Assembly: GCA_963809715.1 (NCBI GenBank)
Contig: CAWEKO010000002.1
Span: 62,001-126,000, forward strand
Reading direction: 5' to 3'
DNA: 64,000 nt
DNA from: Bog-473 sp963809715
GTDB taxonomy: Bacteria; Actinomycetota; Acidimicrobiia; Acidimicrobiales; RAAP-2
This document shows, in pieces, positions 16,711 to 26,539 of this stretch. The notes beneath the pieces were generated by a model. That model made no database searches and was not told where the DNA came from. It saw only the letters and a list, made by a program, of their open reading frames with translations. A program made the translations under genes and the position numbers. Numbering within the stretch: the first letter of the stretch is position 1; every line of letters begins with the position of its first letter.

Positions 16711-19700
16711 GGCGGTTTCCGTGTCCGGTATCTCCGAGAACATTTACGAGAACACGGAGGTCGCGGCGGTGCAGCCGGCGACCGCGCCGCAGGGTGCCCC
16801 GGTCACCGTGACCCTGGCCCCAGTCGGGACGAGTATTCCCAGCCTCCAGTCGACGCCCGTCGGCAATGCGACAGTGAACTACGCAAACGGCTTCACCACG
16901 GTCCTTCCCGCTCCGGTCGGACTCACGATCGTGCCCGGCTCCCTCAAGGTGACCGGCGGCGACAGCATCACCGAGGGTGTGGCTACGGCGCAGTACTGCA
17001 CCGCCGCCGGCACGGGCTGCGACGCGCAGATCAACACCGGGAACTACAAGACCACCTACCCGTATATCGAGATCCAGCTTCCCTCCGCCGATCACGTGAG
17101 CGGCGGTCAGAGCTTGACGCTCCCCACCTTGACGGCGACGTTCACGGCGACCGGCTCCGTCGGGCTCGTCGCCAGCGAGTCGCTGTCGGAGTTGCGGCTC
17201 AACACCAACGTGACCGTCCCGATCGTCGGCACCCAGAATGCGAACGTGGACGCCTACCCCACCTCGGGTAACTCCGGGACGCCTCCCTACACCCCGCCCG
17301 TCGCACTGGGTTCGACCAAGATCGTTGCCGCCTCGATAGCGCCGGCCTTCACGTCGAGCGCGAGCACGACCTTCACGGCCGGCAGCGCGGGAAGCTTCAC
17401 GGTGACGACCAGCGGGACTCCCACGCCCTCGATCTCCAAGACCGGCACCTTGCCCTCGGGTGTGACCTTCACCGACAACGGCAACGGCACCGCCACCCTG
17501 GCGGGGACGCCGGCCGCGGGGACCGGGGGCAGCTACCCCATCTCGCTGTCGGCGACCAACGGGGTCAGTCCGGACGCCTCACAGTCCTTCACCCTGACGG
17601 TGAACCAGGCGCCGTCCATCACCTCGGGGTCCAGCACGACCTTTTCCAGCGGCACCGCGGGATCGTTCACCGTGACCACGGGAGGTTTCCCGACACCATC
17701 GCTCTCCGAGACCGGCGGCCTCCCCTCGGGCGTGACGTTCGTCGACAACGGCAACGGCACGGCGACCCTCTCGGGGACGCCGACTGCCGGGGGCACCTTC
17801 CCGCTCACCATCAAGGCCAGCAACGGGGTCAGCCCGAACGCCAACCAGTCCTTCACGTTGACGGTGAACCAGGCTCCTGTCATCACGTCAGCGGACTCGG
17901 TCGACTTCTCGACCGGAACTTCGGACAGCTTCAACGTGACCACGACCGGGACGCCCACCGCGGCGATCTCCGAGACCGGAGACCTGCCTGGCGGCGTGTC
18001 CTTCGTCGACAACGGCAACGGCACCGCGACCCTGTCGGGGACGCCGACCGAAGGAACCGAGGGTGACTACCCCTTGACGATCACCGCGAGCAACGGGATC
18101 AGCCCGGACGCCGCGCAGTCCTTCACGCTGACCGTCAGCAACGGTCCGCTCGCGCCGAGCATCACCTCGGGCTCGAGCACCACCTTCACGGCCGGCAGTG
18201 CGGGGACGTTCACCGTGGGGTCCAATGGGAATCCGACGGCCAGCCTCTCCAAGACCGGCGCCCTTCCCTCGGGCGTGACCTTCGTCGACAACGGGAACGG
18301 CACCGCCACCCTGTCGGGGACGGCGGCCGCAGGCACCGGCGGCGTCTACCCGATCACGATCACCGCCACCAACGGGGTGAGCCCCGCCGCCTCGCAGTCC
18401 TTCACCCTGACGGTCGACGAGGCGCCGTCCATCAGCTCGGGCGCCGGCACGACCTTCACCACGGGGAGTGCCGGGACCTTCGAGGTGACCACGGGCGGCT
18501 ACCCCGTGGTGGCACTCTCCGAGACCGGACCGCTGCCGGGCGGCGTGACGTTCACCAACAACGGTGACGGCACCGCCACCCTGTCCGGCACACCTGCCGG
18601 CGCCAGCGGGGGCGTCTACCCGATCACGATCACGGCCACCAACGGAATCACTCCGGACGCCTCGCAGCCCTTTACGCTGACCGTGGACCAGGCCGCAGCG
18701 ATCACCTCGGGCGCCAGCACCACCTTTGCGACGGGCACCGCCGGTAGCTTCACGGTGACATCGACGGGCTTCCCGACGGCGGCCCTCTCGGAGACCGGTC
18801 CCCTGCCGGGCGGCGTGACCTTCACCGACAACGGTGACGGCACGGGCACCCTCTCGGGCACGCCGGCTGCCGGCACCGGCGGCATCTACACCGTCAGCCT
18901 CAAGGCGAACAACGGCGTGGGCGGCACTGCGACGCAGTCCTTCACGCTGTCGGTCGACCAGCCGGCGGCCATCACTTCCGGCTCCAGCACGACCTTCACG
19001 GCCGGCAGTCACGGGAGCTTCACGGTGACAACGACCGGCTTCCCGACGGCGGTCATCTCTGAGAACGGCGATCTGCCCGCGGGCGTGACCCTCGTCGACA
19101 ACGGCGACAGCACGGCCACCTTGGCGGGAACGCCCGCTGCGGGGACCGGCGGCATCTACACGCTCACTGTCAAGGCGATCAACGGTGTCGGCGCTGCAGC
19201 GCTCCAGTCCTTCTCGCTGACCGTCAACGGGGCACCCCTCTTCACCTCGGCTGACTCGGCGACGTTCTCCCAGAAGGAATTCAGTAGCTTCACGCCGACG
19301 GCGAGCGGGTTCCCGGCCGCGACGATCACGGTGTGGGGCACCCTGCCCAAGGGCGTCACGTTCACCGGCGGGAAGATCTCCGGCGTCCCGAAGAACAAGG
19401 GAACCTTCCCGGTGCTCCTGACCGCCTCGAACGGGATCGGGACGAATGCGACCCAGATCTTCACGCTCACCGTGGTGAGCTTCGCCGTGACGACGACTTC
19501 ACTGCCGGCGGCCACCGTGGGCACTTCGTACAGTCAGCAGGTCAGCGCGGTGGGCGGCCTGCCTCCTTACAAGTGGAAGGCCACCGCTGCTTCGCTTCCA
19601 CCTGGGCTCACGCTGTCCACGACGGGCCTGCTGTCAGGCACGCCGACGACGCCGGGGAACTACACGATCAACGTCACCGTGACGGACAAGTCCACGCCGA

Positions 19701-19753
19701 CCAAGCAAACGGCGACCGGTTCCATCACTTTGAAGGTCCAGGCAGGCAGCTAG
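16517..19753 (+). CDS. Ig-repeat surface protein, C-terminal part with eight Ig-like repeats
   Basis: Continuation of the gene at 15838 in the +1 frame. After about 250 residues of beta-rich sequence it contains eight Ig-like repeats of about 90 residues, beginning near 17335, 17605, 17863, 18145, 18415, 18685, 18955 and 19230. Each has the pattern AP.ITSGSSTTFTAGSAGSF, then SGVTFVDNGNGTATLSGTP, then ITATNGVSPDASQSFTLTV. The last unit (PPYKWKATAASLPPGLTLS) matches the putative Ig (He_PIG) type. Such arrays usually form stalks of surface adhesins. There is no visible sortase signal or membrane anchor at the C-terminus. A start at 16517 itself is unlikely; it is the frame continuation. Confidence 0.8.
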   Translation: MTAPWLPHASASNGLLTLLPGDNATSTFSVTFAYCAPGDTYSPGSPNCTTSTVSYAPATDQLMGEAVSVSGISENIYENTEVAAVQPATAPQGAPVTVTLAPVGTSIPSLQSTPVGNATVNYANGFTTVLPAPVGLTIVPGSLKVTGGDSITEGVATAQYCTAAGTGCDAQINTGNYKTTYPYIEIQLPSADHVSGGQSLTLPTLTATFTATGSVGLVASESLSELRLNTNVTVPIVGTQNANVDAYPTSGNSGTPPYTPPVALGSTKIVAASIAPAFTSSASTTFTAGSAGSFTVTTSGTPTPSISKTGTLPSGVTFTDNGNGTATLAGTPAAGTGGSYPISLSATNGVSPDASQSFTLTVNQAPSITSGSSTTFSSGTAGSFTVTTGGFPTPSLSETGGLPSGVTFVDNGNGTATLSGTPTAGGTFPLTIKASNGVSPNANQSFTLTVNQAPVITSADSVDFSTGTSDSFNVTTTGTPTAAISETGDLPGGVSFVDNGNGTATLSGTPTEGTEGDYPLTITASNGISPDAAQSFTLTVSNGPLAPSITSGSSTTFTAGSAGTFTVGSNGNPTASLSKTGALPSGVTFVDNGNGTATLSGTAAAGTGGVYPITITATNGVSPAASQSFTLTVDEAPSISSGAGTTFTTGSAGTFEVTTGGYPVVALSETGPLPGGVTFTNNGDGTATLSGTPAGASGGVYPITITATNGITPDASQPFTLTVDQAAAITSGASTTFATGTAGSFTVTSTGFPTAALSETGPLPGGVTFTDNGDGTGTLSGTPAAGTGGIYTVSLKANNGVGGTATQSFTLSVDQPAAITSGSSTTFTAGSHGSFTVTTTGFPTAVISENGDLPAGVTLVDNGDSTATLAGTPAAGTGGIYTLTVKAINGVGAAALQSFSLTVNGAPLFTSADSATFSQKEFSSFTPTASGFPAATITVWGTLPKGVTFTGGKISGVPKNKGTFPVLLTASNGIGTNATQIFTLTVVSFAVTTTSLPAATVGTSYSQQVSAVGGLPPYKWKATAASLPPGLTLSTTGLLSGTPTTPGNYTINVTVTDKSTPTKQTATGSITLKVQAGS

Positions 19754-19862
19754 CGACAACGCTCAGAGAGCGAGAACGGCACAGACGGGGTGGACGAGGT
19801 GTCCGCCCGCAAGACAACGACGCAATCAACTTTGGGGTAGGACGACCGAGGAGGGTGGTTTG

Positions 19863-21188
19863 ATGGGCGGTTTGCGACACAGGGCAGGTCGAGTGGCGGG
19901 AGTCACCAAGGCCGTGCTTGCAGCCGTACTGCTGGGGGGCACACTCACGGCGGGTTTGAGCCTTGCGTTGGAGACGCAGGCGACGGCCTTCTCGGCGACC
20001 CCGTCGTGGTTCAACACCGACGGGACACCAGCTTCGTCGTTGACATGTGGCAACTGGTACTTCGCCACGATGTCGTCACAGACGGGTGGCGGCAGTGCCG
20101 CCATCGGCCTGACCGGCGGCGGCGGTGGTGGTGGTGGCAGCAGTACCAGCGGTCTCTCGCAACAACGTGAACTACGGCGACTGGAGGTGCCGGGCGCCAG
20201 GTGTCCAGTACCTTCTCTGTTCCGGCAGGTGAGAGCATCGCCACCTTCATCGGATGCGGTGGTGGTGGTGGCGGCGCGCACAGCAGCGGTACCACCTCCA
20301 CGGGAGGCAGCCGGGACCGGATATTCAAGCGGCGGGACAGGTGGTGAGCAGGGAACTGCCATCACCAACCAGTCCGGTGGAGGTGCCGGTGGCGGCTCTA
20401 CTGCCGTCTGCGTCTACGGAAACGACATCGTCTCCTTGTGCGACGCTGCTGGCCGTTGGCGGTGGCGGTGGCGGTGGCGGTGCCGCTGGCTGCACCGGGA
20501 ACGGTGGCAATGGTGGCAACGGCAATGCCGGTGCCAGTACTGGCGCCGCCTCGAATTCCGAGCCGAACACGGCAGCTCCTGGTGGCGCGGCCAACGGACA
20601 GGGATTCGGCGGCGGCGGCGGCGGCGCGGACAAAGCCACGCAGGCTGCAGGTGGAGGCGGCGGTGGTGGTCTCGGAGCCACGAGCGGTACACGCCAGCAC
20701 GACGGCGACGACCGGATGGAACTGGCGCAGCCAACAGCACGGGCGGACTCGGCGGTGCGGAGATGGGCAGCGGGAGCGGGCCTAAGGGCACCGCAGGGAT
20801 CCGGCCCGAACTCTTCGGGCACCGGCGCGACCGGTCCGACGCAGACCAGTGGCATCGCAGACGTCAGGGTGGTGGCGGTGGTGGCGGCGGTTACTACGGC
20901 GGTGGCAGTGGAGCGTCGAACGACTGCACCCTCTGCCCGGCGCTGGGCGCTGGCGGCGGCGGGGCGGGTTCGTCCTGGGTGTCGACTTCAGCCCTGACGA
21001 CGTTCACGAACGGATCGAATCCGAGCTTTACGGCGGGCAGCGCATTCGACGCGACGACCTGTGGTCAGCACGAGACGCAGGGAAGCAGCGGCGGAACCAA
21101 CGGCGCCGGCGGTATTGGCGCACACAACACGTCGGCAGCGGAGCCATCTCCGGGGGTTTCGCCGGATGTCCTGGAAACATCAGCCTGA
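19863..21188 (+). pseudogene. Glycine-rich Ig-repeat surface protein, N-terminal part with multiple frameshifts
   Basis: Begins at ATG 19863 after a GGAGG ribosome-binding site, with a signal peptide (VTKAVLAAVLLGGTLTAGLSL, cut near ATAFS). Residues SATPSWFNTDGTPASSLTCGNWYF lead into a Gly/Ser-rich region. From about 20,150 the sensible frame changes repeatedly: the stretch around 20,200-20,310 (VSSTFSVPAGESIATFIGCG), 20,310-20,440 (original frame), 20,450-20,690 (LLAVGGGGGGGGAAGC), 20,710-20,860, then 20,870-21,130 in the original frame, 21,140-21,360 shifted, and back. A fibronectin type III-like segment (SGVTATGSNGQITATWTAP) spans about 21,210-21,430. About eight single-base indels would be needed to restore one gene ending at 23648. 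Decay or sequencing error in GGC/GGT repeats are both possible. Confidence 0.6.
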
Positions 21189-21437
21189 CCTGGACTGCAC
21201 TGCCGGGTGCCCCCTCGGGCGTGACGGCGACCGGTTCCAACGGACAGATCACCGCCACGTGGACCGCTCCGGCCGATTCGGGGACGGCTTCGATCACCGG
21301 CTACAACGTTACGGCGACCCCGGTGGGCGGTGGCTCCCCGGTGAGCCACAACTTCGCCTTCGACCGCGACGAGCGAAACGCTCGGTGGTCTGACCAACGG
21401 CGTTCAGTACAACGTCTCGGTCGCGGCGATCACCAGT

Positions 21438-23648
21438 GTGGGGACCGGACCTTCGGCGAATGCGTCGAACAACCCGATCTCGCTCGGCACCGCGCCGAGC
21501 ATCACCTCGGGTGACCACACGACCTTCTCGGCAGGTAGCGCCGGAAGCTTCACCGTGACCACGAGCGGCAGCCCGACGCCCTCGATCTCGAAGACCGGTG
21601 CCCTGCCGAGCGGTGTGAGCCTCACCGACAACGGCGATGGGACGGCCACGTTGGCCGGGACGCCGGCGGCCGGCACGGGGGGCACCTACCCGATCAGTCT
21701 CGACGCCACCAACGGCATCAGTCCCGATGGCACGCAGACGTTCACGTTGACCGTGGACGAGGCGCCCAGCATCACCTCGGGCGACTCCTCCACCTTCTCC
21801 GAGGGCGACGCCGGGAGCTCGACCATCACGACAACGGGCTTCCCAACGGCGTCACTGTCGGAGGGCGGCGCGCTGCCGAACGGCGTGACCTTCACCGACA
21901 ACGGTAACGGGACGGCGACCCTGTCGGGCACGCCCGCCGCCAGCACGCGGGGCGACTACCCGATCACCATCACGGCGACCAACGGGATCAGCCCGGACGC
22001 ATCGCAGGACTTCACGCTGAGCGTGAACGCAGCGCCGGCGATCACCTCGGGTTCGACGACGACCTTCGACGAGAACACGGCGGGGAGCTTCACCGTCCAG
22101 ACGAGCGCCTCTCCGACGGCATCCCTGTCGGTGAGCGGGGCACTCCCGGCGGGCGTGACCTTCGTCGACAACGGTGACGGCACGGCCACCTTGGCCGGGA
22201 CCCCGGCGACGGGATCGCAGGGCACCTACCCGCTCATCATCACGGCGAGCAACGGGGTCAACCCGAATGCGACGCAGGACTTCGACCTGGTCGTCGACGG
22301 GCCCCCGACCATCACGAGCGGCTCTTCGACGACCTTCACCGTCGGGAGCGCCGGAACCTTCACCGTGACCTCGGTGGGGAACCCCACCGCGGCGATCTCC
22401 GCAAGCGGGACTCTGCCTGGCGGCGTGACCTTCACCGACAACGGTGACGGCACCGCCACCCTGGCCGGCACCCCGTCGAGCGGGAGCGGTGGCACCTACC
22501 CGATCGCCATCACGGCGGACAACGGTGTGGGAAGCGCGAACCAGTCCTTCACGCTGACCGTGGACGAGGCAGCAAGTATCACGAGCGGCAACTCGGCGAC
22601 CTTCTCGACGGGAAGTGCCGGTAGCTTCACGGTGACCACAAGTGGGTTCCCGACTGCCGCCCTCTCGGAAACCGGTGCGCTGCCCAGCGGTGTCACCTTC
22701 ACCGACAACGGCGACGGTACCGCCAGCCTGGCCGGTATTCCGGCGATCGGGAGCGCGAGTAGCTACCCGATCACGATCAGCGCAGAGAACGGAGTCGGCA
22801 ATGCGGCGACCCAGTCCTTCACGCTGAATGTCAACACCGCCATTGCGCCGAGCATCACGAGCGCCAACGCGACCACCTTCGTGGAGGGGACTCCAGCAAC
22901 ATTCACGGTCACGACGACGGGCGCACCGGTGGCGGCCATTTCCGAGACAGGGGATCTGCCGACCGGCGTGACCTTCACCGACAACGGTGACGGGACGGCC
23001 ACACTGCGAGCAACGTCAGACTGCTGCCAGGCCGGGGCCGGCTACACCAACAACTTCACCATGAGGGCATCGAACGGTGTGGCGCCTGACGCCGTCCAGT
23101 CGTTCACCCTGACGCTCGACGCTGCCGCCGGCTTCAGCTCGCCGGACCACGTCAGCTTCCCGCGGTACACGGCGAGCAGCTTCACCGTGGTCACGACGGG
23201 GAATCCGGCGCCGACCCTGACCGAGGTCGGGAACCTGCCGAAGGGTCTGACCTACTCGCACGGCGTCATCTCGGGCACCCCGAAGAAGGTCGGCCCCCCC
23301 ACCCAGCTGGCCTTCCTCGCCGACAACGGCATCGGAGCCCAGGCCGTGCAGTACTTCACGCTGACCGTCACTCCGTACCAGGTCACGACGACGTCGTTGC
23401 CCGATGCGACCGTGGGTACTCCCTACAGCGCGCAGCTGGCGGCCAGCGGCGGTGTGGCCCCGTACAAGTGGAAGGCGACGTCGATCTTGCCGACGGGCCT
23501 CACGCTGTCGAAGAGCGGGTTGCTCGCGGGCACGGTGGCCGCCTCGGTCACACCCGGCAACTATCCGATCAAGCTCAAGGTGACGGACAGCAAGACGCCA
23601 ACGGCAGAAGTCTTGACCGTGACGTTGAACCTCACGGTCGACGGTTGA
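21438..23648 (+). CDS. Ig-repeat surface protein, C-terminal part with seven Ig-like repeats
   Basis: The intact 736-residue tail of the gene that starts at 19863, back in the original frame. The end of an FN3-like domain (GTGPSANASNNPISLG) is followed by seven Ig-like repeats of about 90 residues (TITSGSSTTFTVGSAGTFTV, GGVTFTDNGDGTATLAGTP), with the sixth carrying a Cys pair (TSDCCQAG). A He_PIG-type unit (APYKWKATSILPTGLTLSKSG) closes it, exactly as in the neighbouring protein at 16517-19753, so the two genes share a duplicated tail. Likely secreted adhesin or matrix protein. The apparent start at 21438 is only where the restored frame opens. Confidence 0.78.
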   Translation: MGTGPSANASNNPISLGTAPSITSGDHTTFSAGSAGSFTVTTSGSPTPSISKTGALPSGVSLTDNGDGTATLAGTPAAGTGGTYPISLDATNGISPDGTQTFTLTVDEAPSITSGDSSTFSEGDAGSSTITTTGFPTASLSEGGALPNGVTFTDNGNGTATLSGTPAASTRGDYPITITATNGISPDASQDFTLSVNAAPAITSGSTTTFDENTAGSFTVQTSASPTASLSVSGALPAGVTFVDNGDGTATLAGTPATGSQGTYPLIITASNGVNPNATQDFDLVVDGPPTITSGSSTTFTVGSAGTFTVTSVGNPTAAISASGTLPGGVTFTDNGDGTATLAGTPSSGSGGTYPIAITADNGVGSANQSFTLTVDEAASITSGNSATFSTGSAGSFTVTTSGFPTAALSETGALPSGVTFTDNGDGTASLAGIPAIGSASSYPITISAENGVGNAATQSFTLNVNTAIAPSITSANATTFVEGTPATFTVTTTGAPVAAISETGDLPTGVTFTDNGDGTATLRATSDCCQAGAGYTNNFTMRASNGVAPDAVQSFTLTLDAAAGFSSPDHVSFPRYTASSFTVVTTGNPAPTLTEVGNLPKGLTYSHGVISGTPKKVGPPTQLAFLADNGIGAQAVQYFTLTVTPYQVTTTSLPDATVGTPYSAQLAASGGVAPYKWKATSILPTGLTLSKSGLLAGTVAASVTPGNYPIKLKVTDSKTPTAEVLTVTLNLTVDG

Positions 23649-23720
23649 CCCTCTGGGGGCCATTGCTCATCGGGTGAGCGTGCGGACACGTGAGCCCGAC
23701 TGACGTGGGGAGGGTGCGGA

Positions 23721-23748
23721 AAGTGGGAGACCTCAGGGTCTCCCACTT
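23721..23748 (+). terminator. Hairpin terminator after Ig-repeat gene
   Basis: A perfect 12-bp stem, AAGTGGGAGACC (23721-23732) and GGTCTCCCACTT (23737-23748), with a 4-nt loop TCAG lies 73 nt after the stop of the Ig-repeat gene. There is no clear U-tract, as is common in high-GC actinobacteria. It may serve both this gene and the convergent HAD gene. Confidence 0.65.
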
Positions 23749-23878
23749 CCGCGTGTCAGCGCGGTCACACGCGTGATGGCGAGGCGCGGCGGCGCCGAGC
23801 GGCCACGAACGAGCCGCAACGAAGCGGAGCCCAGGGTCGAGGGGTGGAGGGTCGAGGAGGTCGAGGAGGTTCGATTCT

Positions 23879-24712
23879 TCAGGGGGCGGTCGAGCCGGGC
23901 TGGGCCGGGGAGGCCGGCGGCGGCTCGGGTGGCTCGATTGGCTCCGAGGCCTCGGCCATCACCTCGGAGAGCCGGGGGAAGCGACGCAGGCGGCCGAACG
24001 GGCCCAGCTTGCCGGCGTCGACCCCGTGGTCGGCCGCGTTGAGCAGACGCAGGTCGCCCCGACTGTTGCCGTAGGCCCAGAGCACCGGCTGCTCGCCGTT
24101 GCCCGAGAGCAGCCCGTTGGCCCGAAGGTGGACGACGAGCCGGGCGTACTTCTCGGCTCCCCGGCAGTTCTTGCCTTCGTAGCCTCCGGTGAGCAGTCCT
24201 CCGCCACCCACGGCGAGACGGGTGGCCACCACGCCGTCCACCCCGAGCTCCTCGCCGGCCGGCTCCAGGTAGCACTCGGGGGAGGCCGACACGATGACCG
24301 TATGGTGGCCTTGGCGGCGGTGCCACTCGAGACGGCGCAGGGTGTCGTCGCGCAGGTGGTGCGCCAGGTGGCGCGCGGCGAAAGAGCGGGAGCGGCGGTC
24401 GACCTCGGCGACCGGCATGCCGCCGATCAGACGCGTGAAAAGGCGTTCCTTGACCTCGTCGGCGGCGGTACCGCCGGTGAGGCCAGCCTTGATGAGGCCG
24501 GGCGAGAGGCGGAACGTGGCGCGGAGCACGGCCACGGGACCGCACAGGCTGACGAGCCATGGGAAGGCGCTGCCGCCGTCCGTCAGCGTGCCGTCGAAAT
24601 CGAAGGCGGCCACGGTCTGACGGCCCGAGCGCGGTGGCTGCGGCGAGCGGCTGGGGCCGGTGTCCCTCTCGTCAGTCGAGCGCAGTGCCACCGCGGCCCG
24701 CACCTCCCGCAA
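23879..24712 (-). CDS. HAD-superfamily hydrolase, subfamily IB
   Basis: Haloacid dehalogenase-type phosphatase of 277 residues. Motif I is FDFDGTLTDGG with the nucleophile and acid/base aspartates at about 38 and 40; motif II serine in HTVIVSASPECYLEP (about 140); motif III/IV aspartate in LWAYGNSRGDLRLL (about 213-226). The all-alpha cap between motifs I and II and the closing GNSRGD fit the SerB/HAD-IB group. It could dephosphorylate phosphoserine or a phospholipid-type substrate; not assigned. Its 5' end overlaps the 3' end of the upstream crotonase gene by about 41 nt, or less if a later start is used. Confidence 0.87.
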   Translation of the reverse strand: MREVRAAVALRSTDERDTGPSRSPQPPRSGRQTVAAFDFDGTLTDGGSAFPWLVSLCGPVAVLRATFRLSPGLIKAGLTGGTAADEVKERLFTRLIGGMPVAEVDRRSRSFAARHLAHHLRDDTLRRLEWHRRQGHHTVIVSASPECYLEPAGEELGVDGVVATRLAVGGGGLLTGGYEGKNCRGAEKYARLVVHLRANGLLSGNGEQPVLWAYGNSRGDLRLLNAADHGVDAGKLGPFGRLRRFPRLSEVMAEASEPIEPPEPPPASPAQPGSTAP

Positions 24713-25568
24713 ACCTCAGCGCGCCCTCGAGCGTCTCGCCGCTGGACACGACGGCGCGGCCCCGCCGGGCCTCGTTGACCGCCGCCTCCTCCTCGGACAG
24801 GTCCCACTGCTCGAGCGCGCTCATGCGGTCCGAGCGCAGGCAGACCTGGGGGAGGGCCGCCAACTGGTGGGCCAGGGCGACGGAGGCCGCCAGGGCCTGG
24901 CCCGGCGGAACGACGCGGTTGGCCAACCCGATCTCGAGCGCCTCGGCGGCTGACACGGCCCGACCGGTCAGTATGAGGTCCATGGCCCGGCTGTGGCCGA
25001 TGAGGCGGGGGAGGCGGACTGTCCCGAGATCGCACAGGGGTACGCCGAAGCGGCGGCAGAAGACCCCGAAGACGGCGTCCTCGGCCGCCACCCGCAGATC
25101 GCACCAGAGGGCGAGCTCGATGCCGCCGGCCACGGCGTACCCCTCGACGGCGGCGATCACGGGCTTGGAGAGGGTGAGCCGGGTCGGCCCCATGGGGCCG
25201 CTGCCCTGGTCGGGGATGGGGCGGCGGTCGCCCTCGGCCACGGCTTTGAGGTCGGCGCCGGCGCAGAAGGTGCCCTGGGCGCCGCCGAGCACGGCCACGG
25301 AGGCATCCGGGTCGGCGTCGAAGGCCAGGAACGCGCTTCGGAGCTGGTCGGCGCAGACGCTGTCGACCGCGTTGCGGCGCTCGGGCCGGTCGATGGTGAC
25401 CACGGTGACCGGGCCATCGTGCTCGAGCTTGAGGGTGTCGGTGCGGGCGGGGGTGTAGGAGGGGGCGGGGGTTCGTTTGGGGGCGGACGCCGCTCCGGCA
25501 AGGTCTCCGTTCACCCACGCATTCTTCCACGGCCGTTGGGATGCTCCGTCCATGGGGACCGGGTGCAA
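24672..25568 (-). CDS. Enoyl-CoA hydratase/isomerase (crotonase) family protein
   Basis: Crotonase-fold protein of up to 298 residues; an ATG at 25553 is an equally possible start. The oxyanion-hole regions are clear: AVLGGAQGTFCAGADLKA (about 92-109) and GYAVAGGIELALWCDLRVA (about 148-166). At the positions of the two catalytic glutamates of mitochondrial hydratase it has Cys (VFGVFCRRFG) and Asp (SRAMDLILTGR), a pattern I associate with actinobacterial crotonases of uncertain reaction. So hydration of enoyl-CoA should not be assumed. The first about 45 residues are Pro/Ala-rich and probably disordered. It probably forms a two-gene unit with the HAD gene. Confidence 0.88.
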   Translation of the reverse strand: MHPVPMDGASQRPWKNAWVNGDLAGAASAPKRTPAPSYTPARTDTLKLEHDGPVTVVTIDRPERRNAVDSVCADQLRSAFLAFDADPDASVAVLGGAQGTFCAGADLKAVAEGDRRPIPDQGSGPMGPTRLTLSKPVIAAVEGYAVAGGIELALWCDLRVAAEDAVFGVFCRRFGVPLCDLGTVRLPRLIGHSRAMDLILTGRAVSAAEALEIGLANRVVPPGQALAASVALAHQLAALPQVCLRSDRMSALEQWDLSEEEAAVNEARRGRAVVSSGETLEGALRFAGGAGRGGTALD

Positions 25569-25709
25569 AGCCTGGTCAGGGGCCAGTTCTGCCGGGGCGC
25601 GCGGCCGGTCGCCAAAACATGACCAATCGAGTCGACAATAGCGGGAACAGCCGGTAGGGTCTCGGCGTTCAATTACAGACAGTCAGCAGAGAATCCACAG
25701 GAGGATCAC

Positions 25710-26345
25710 ATGGCAGTACGACTGGGGGACACCGCCCCCGACTTCACCGCCGACACCACCGACGGCACGATCAACTTCCACGAATGGCTGGGCGACAGCT
25801 GGGGCATCCTCTTCTCTCACCCCAAGGACTTCACGCCGGTCTGCACCACTGAGCTGGGCGCCTTCTCCCGGGCCAAGCCCGAATTCGACAAGCGCAACGC
25901 CAAGCTCATCGGCCTCTCCGTCGACTCGGTCGAGTCGCACAAGGGGTGGGCAGGGGATATCCAGGAGACGCAGGGCTCCGCACTGTCGTTCCCGCTCATC
26001 GGGGACGAGGACCGCAAGGTGGCGGACCTCTACGACATGATCCACCCGAACGCCAACGACACGTTGACGGTCCGCTCGGTCTTCATCATCGGGCCGGACA
26101 AGAAGGTCAAGCTGACGTTGACCTACCCCGCCTCCACCGGCCGCAACGTCGACGAGATCCTCCGGGTTCTCGACTCGCTCCAGCTCACGGCGGACTACTC
26201 GGTGGCCACGCCCGTGAACTGGAAGGACGGCGAAGACGTCATCATCGTTCCGGCCGTGAGCGACGAGGACGCCAAGGGCCGCTTTCCCAAGGGTTGGAAG
26301 GCGCTCAAGCCCTACCTGCGGGTGACGCCCCAGCCGAACCGCTGA
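25710..26345 (+). CDS. Peroxiredoxin, 1-Cys/Prx6 type
   Basis: Thiol peroxidase of 211 residues that reduces hydrogen peroxide and organic hydroperoxides in the cytoplasm. The peroxidatic cysteine is C45 in FTPVCTTELG, the PVCTTE motif of the Prx6 group, with the conserved TYPASTGRN arginine later. The C-terminal domain (VNWKDGEDVIIVPAVSDEDA, FPKGWKALKPYLR) is typical of Prx6-type enzymes. A strong ribosome-binding site AGGAGG lies 7-12 nt before the ATG. It is monocistronic: a TTCG-loop hairpin follows 47 nt after the stop. Confidence 0.95.
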   Translation: MAVRLGDTAPDFTADTTDGTINFHEWLGDSWGILFSHPKDFTPVCTTELGAFSRAKPEFDKRNAKLIGLSVDSVESHKGWAGDIQETQGSALSFPLIGDEDRKVADLYDMIHPNANDTLTVRSVFIIGPDKKVKLTLTYPASTGRNVDEILRVLDSLQLTADYSVATPVNWKDGEDVIIVPAVSDEDAKGRFPKGWKALKPYLRVTPQPNR

Positions 26346-26391
26346 GTCTCCGGTTGGTTCAGTCTCGGTCTCTCCTTACCGAGGTGACGTG

Positions 26392-26415
26392 GATGCCGGC
26401 CTTCGGGCCGGCATC
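26392..26415 (+). terminator. TTCG-tetraloop hairpin terminator
   Basis: GATGCCGGCC (26392-26401) pairs perfectly with GGCCGGCATC (26406-26415) around a TTCG loop, 47 nt after the peroxiredoxin stop. The UUCG tetraloop makes the hairpin very stable. No U-tract follows. Confidence 0.7.
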
Positions 26416-26539
26416 GGCGCGTGTGCGCCCTGGAGGTCGTCACAGCGGCAGGGGAGGCTGCTTGTGGGTGCGCCGCTGCGGCGCGCCCTCGACTCGAGAT
26501 GGCGAGATTGCGAGACGACGAGCGTGAGGAGAGGTGGCG

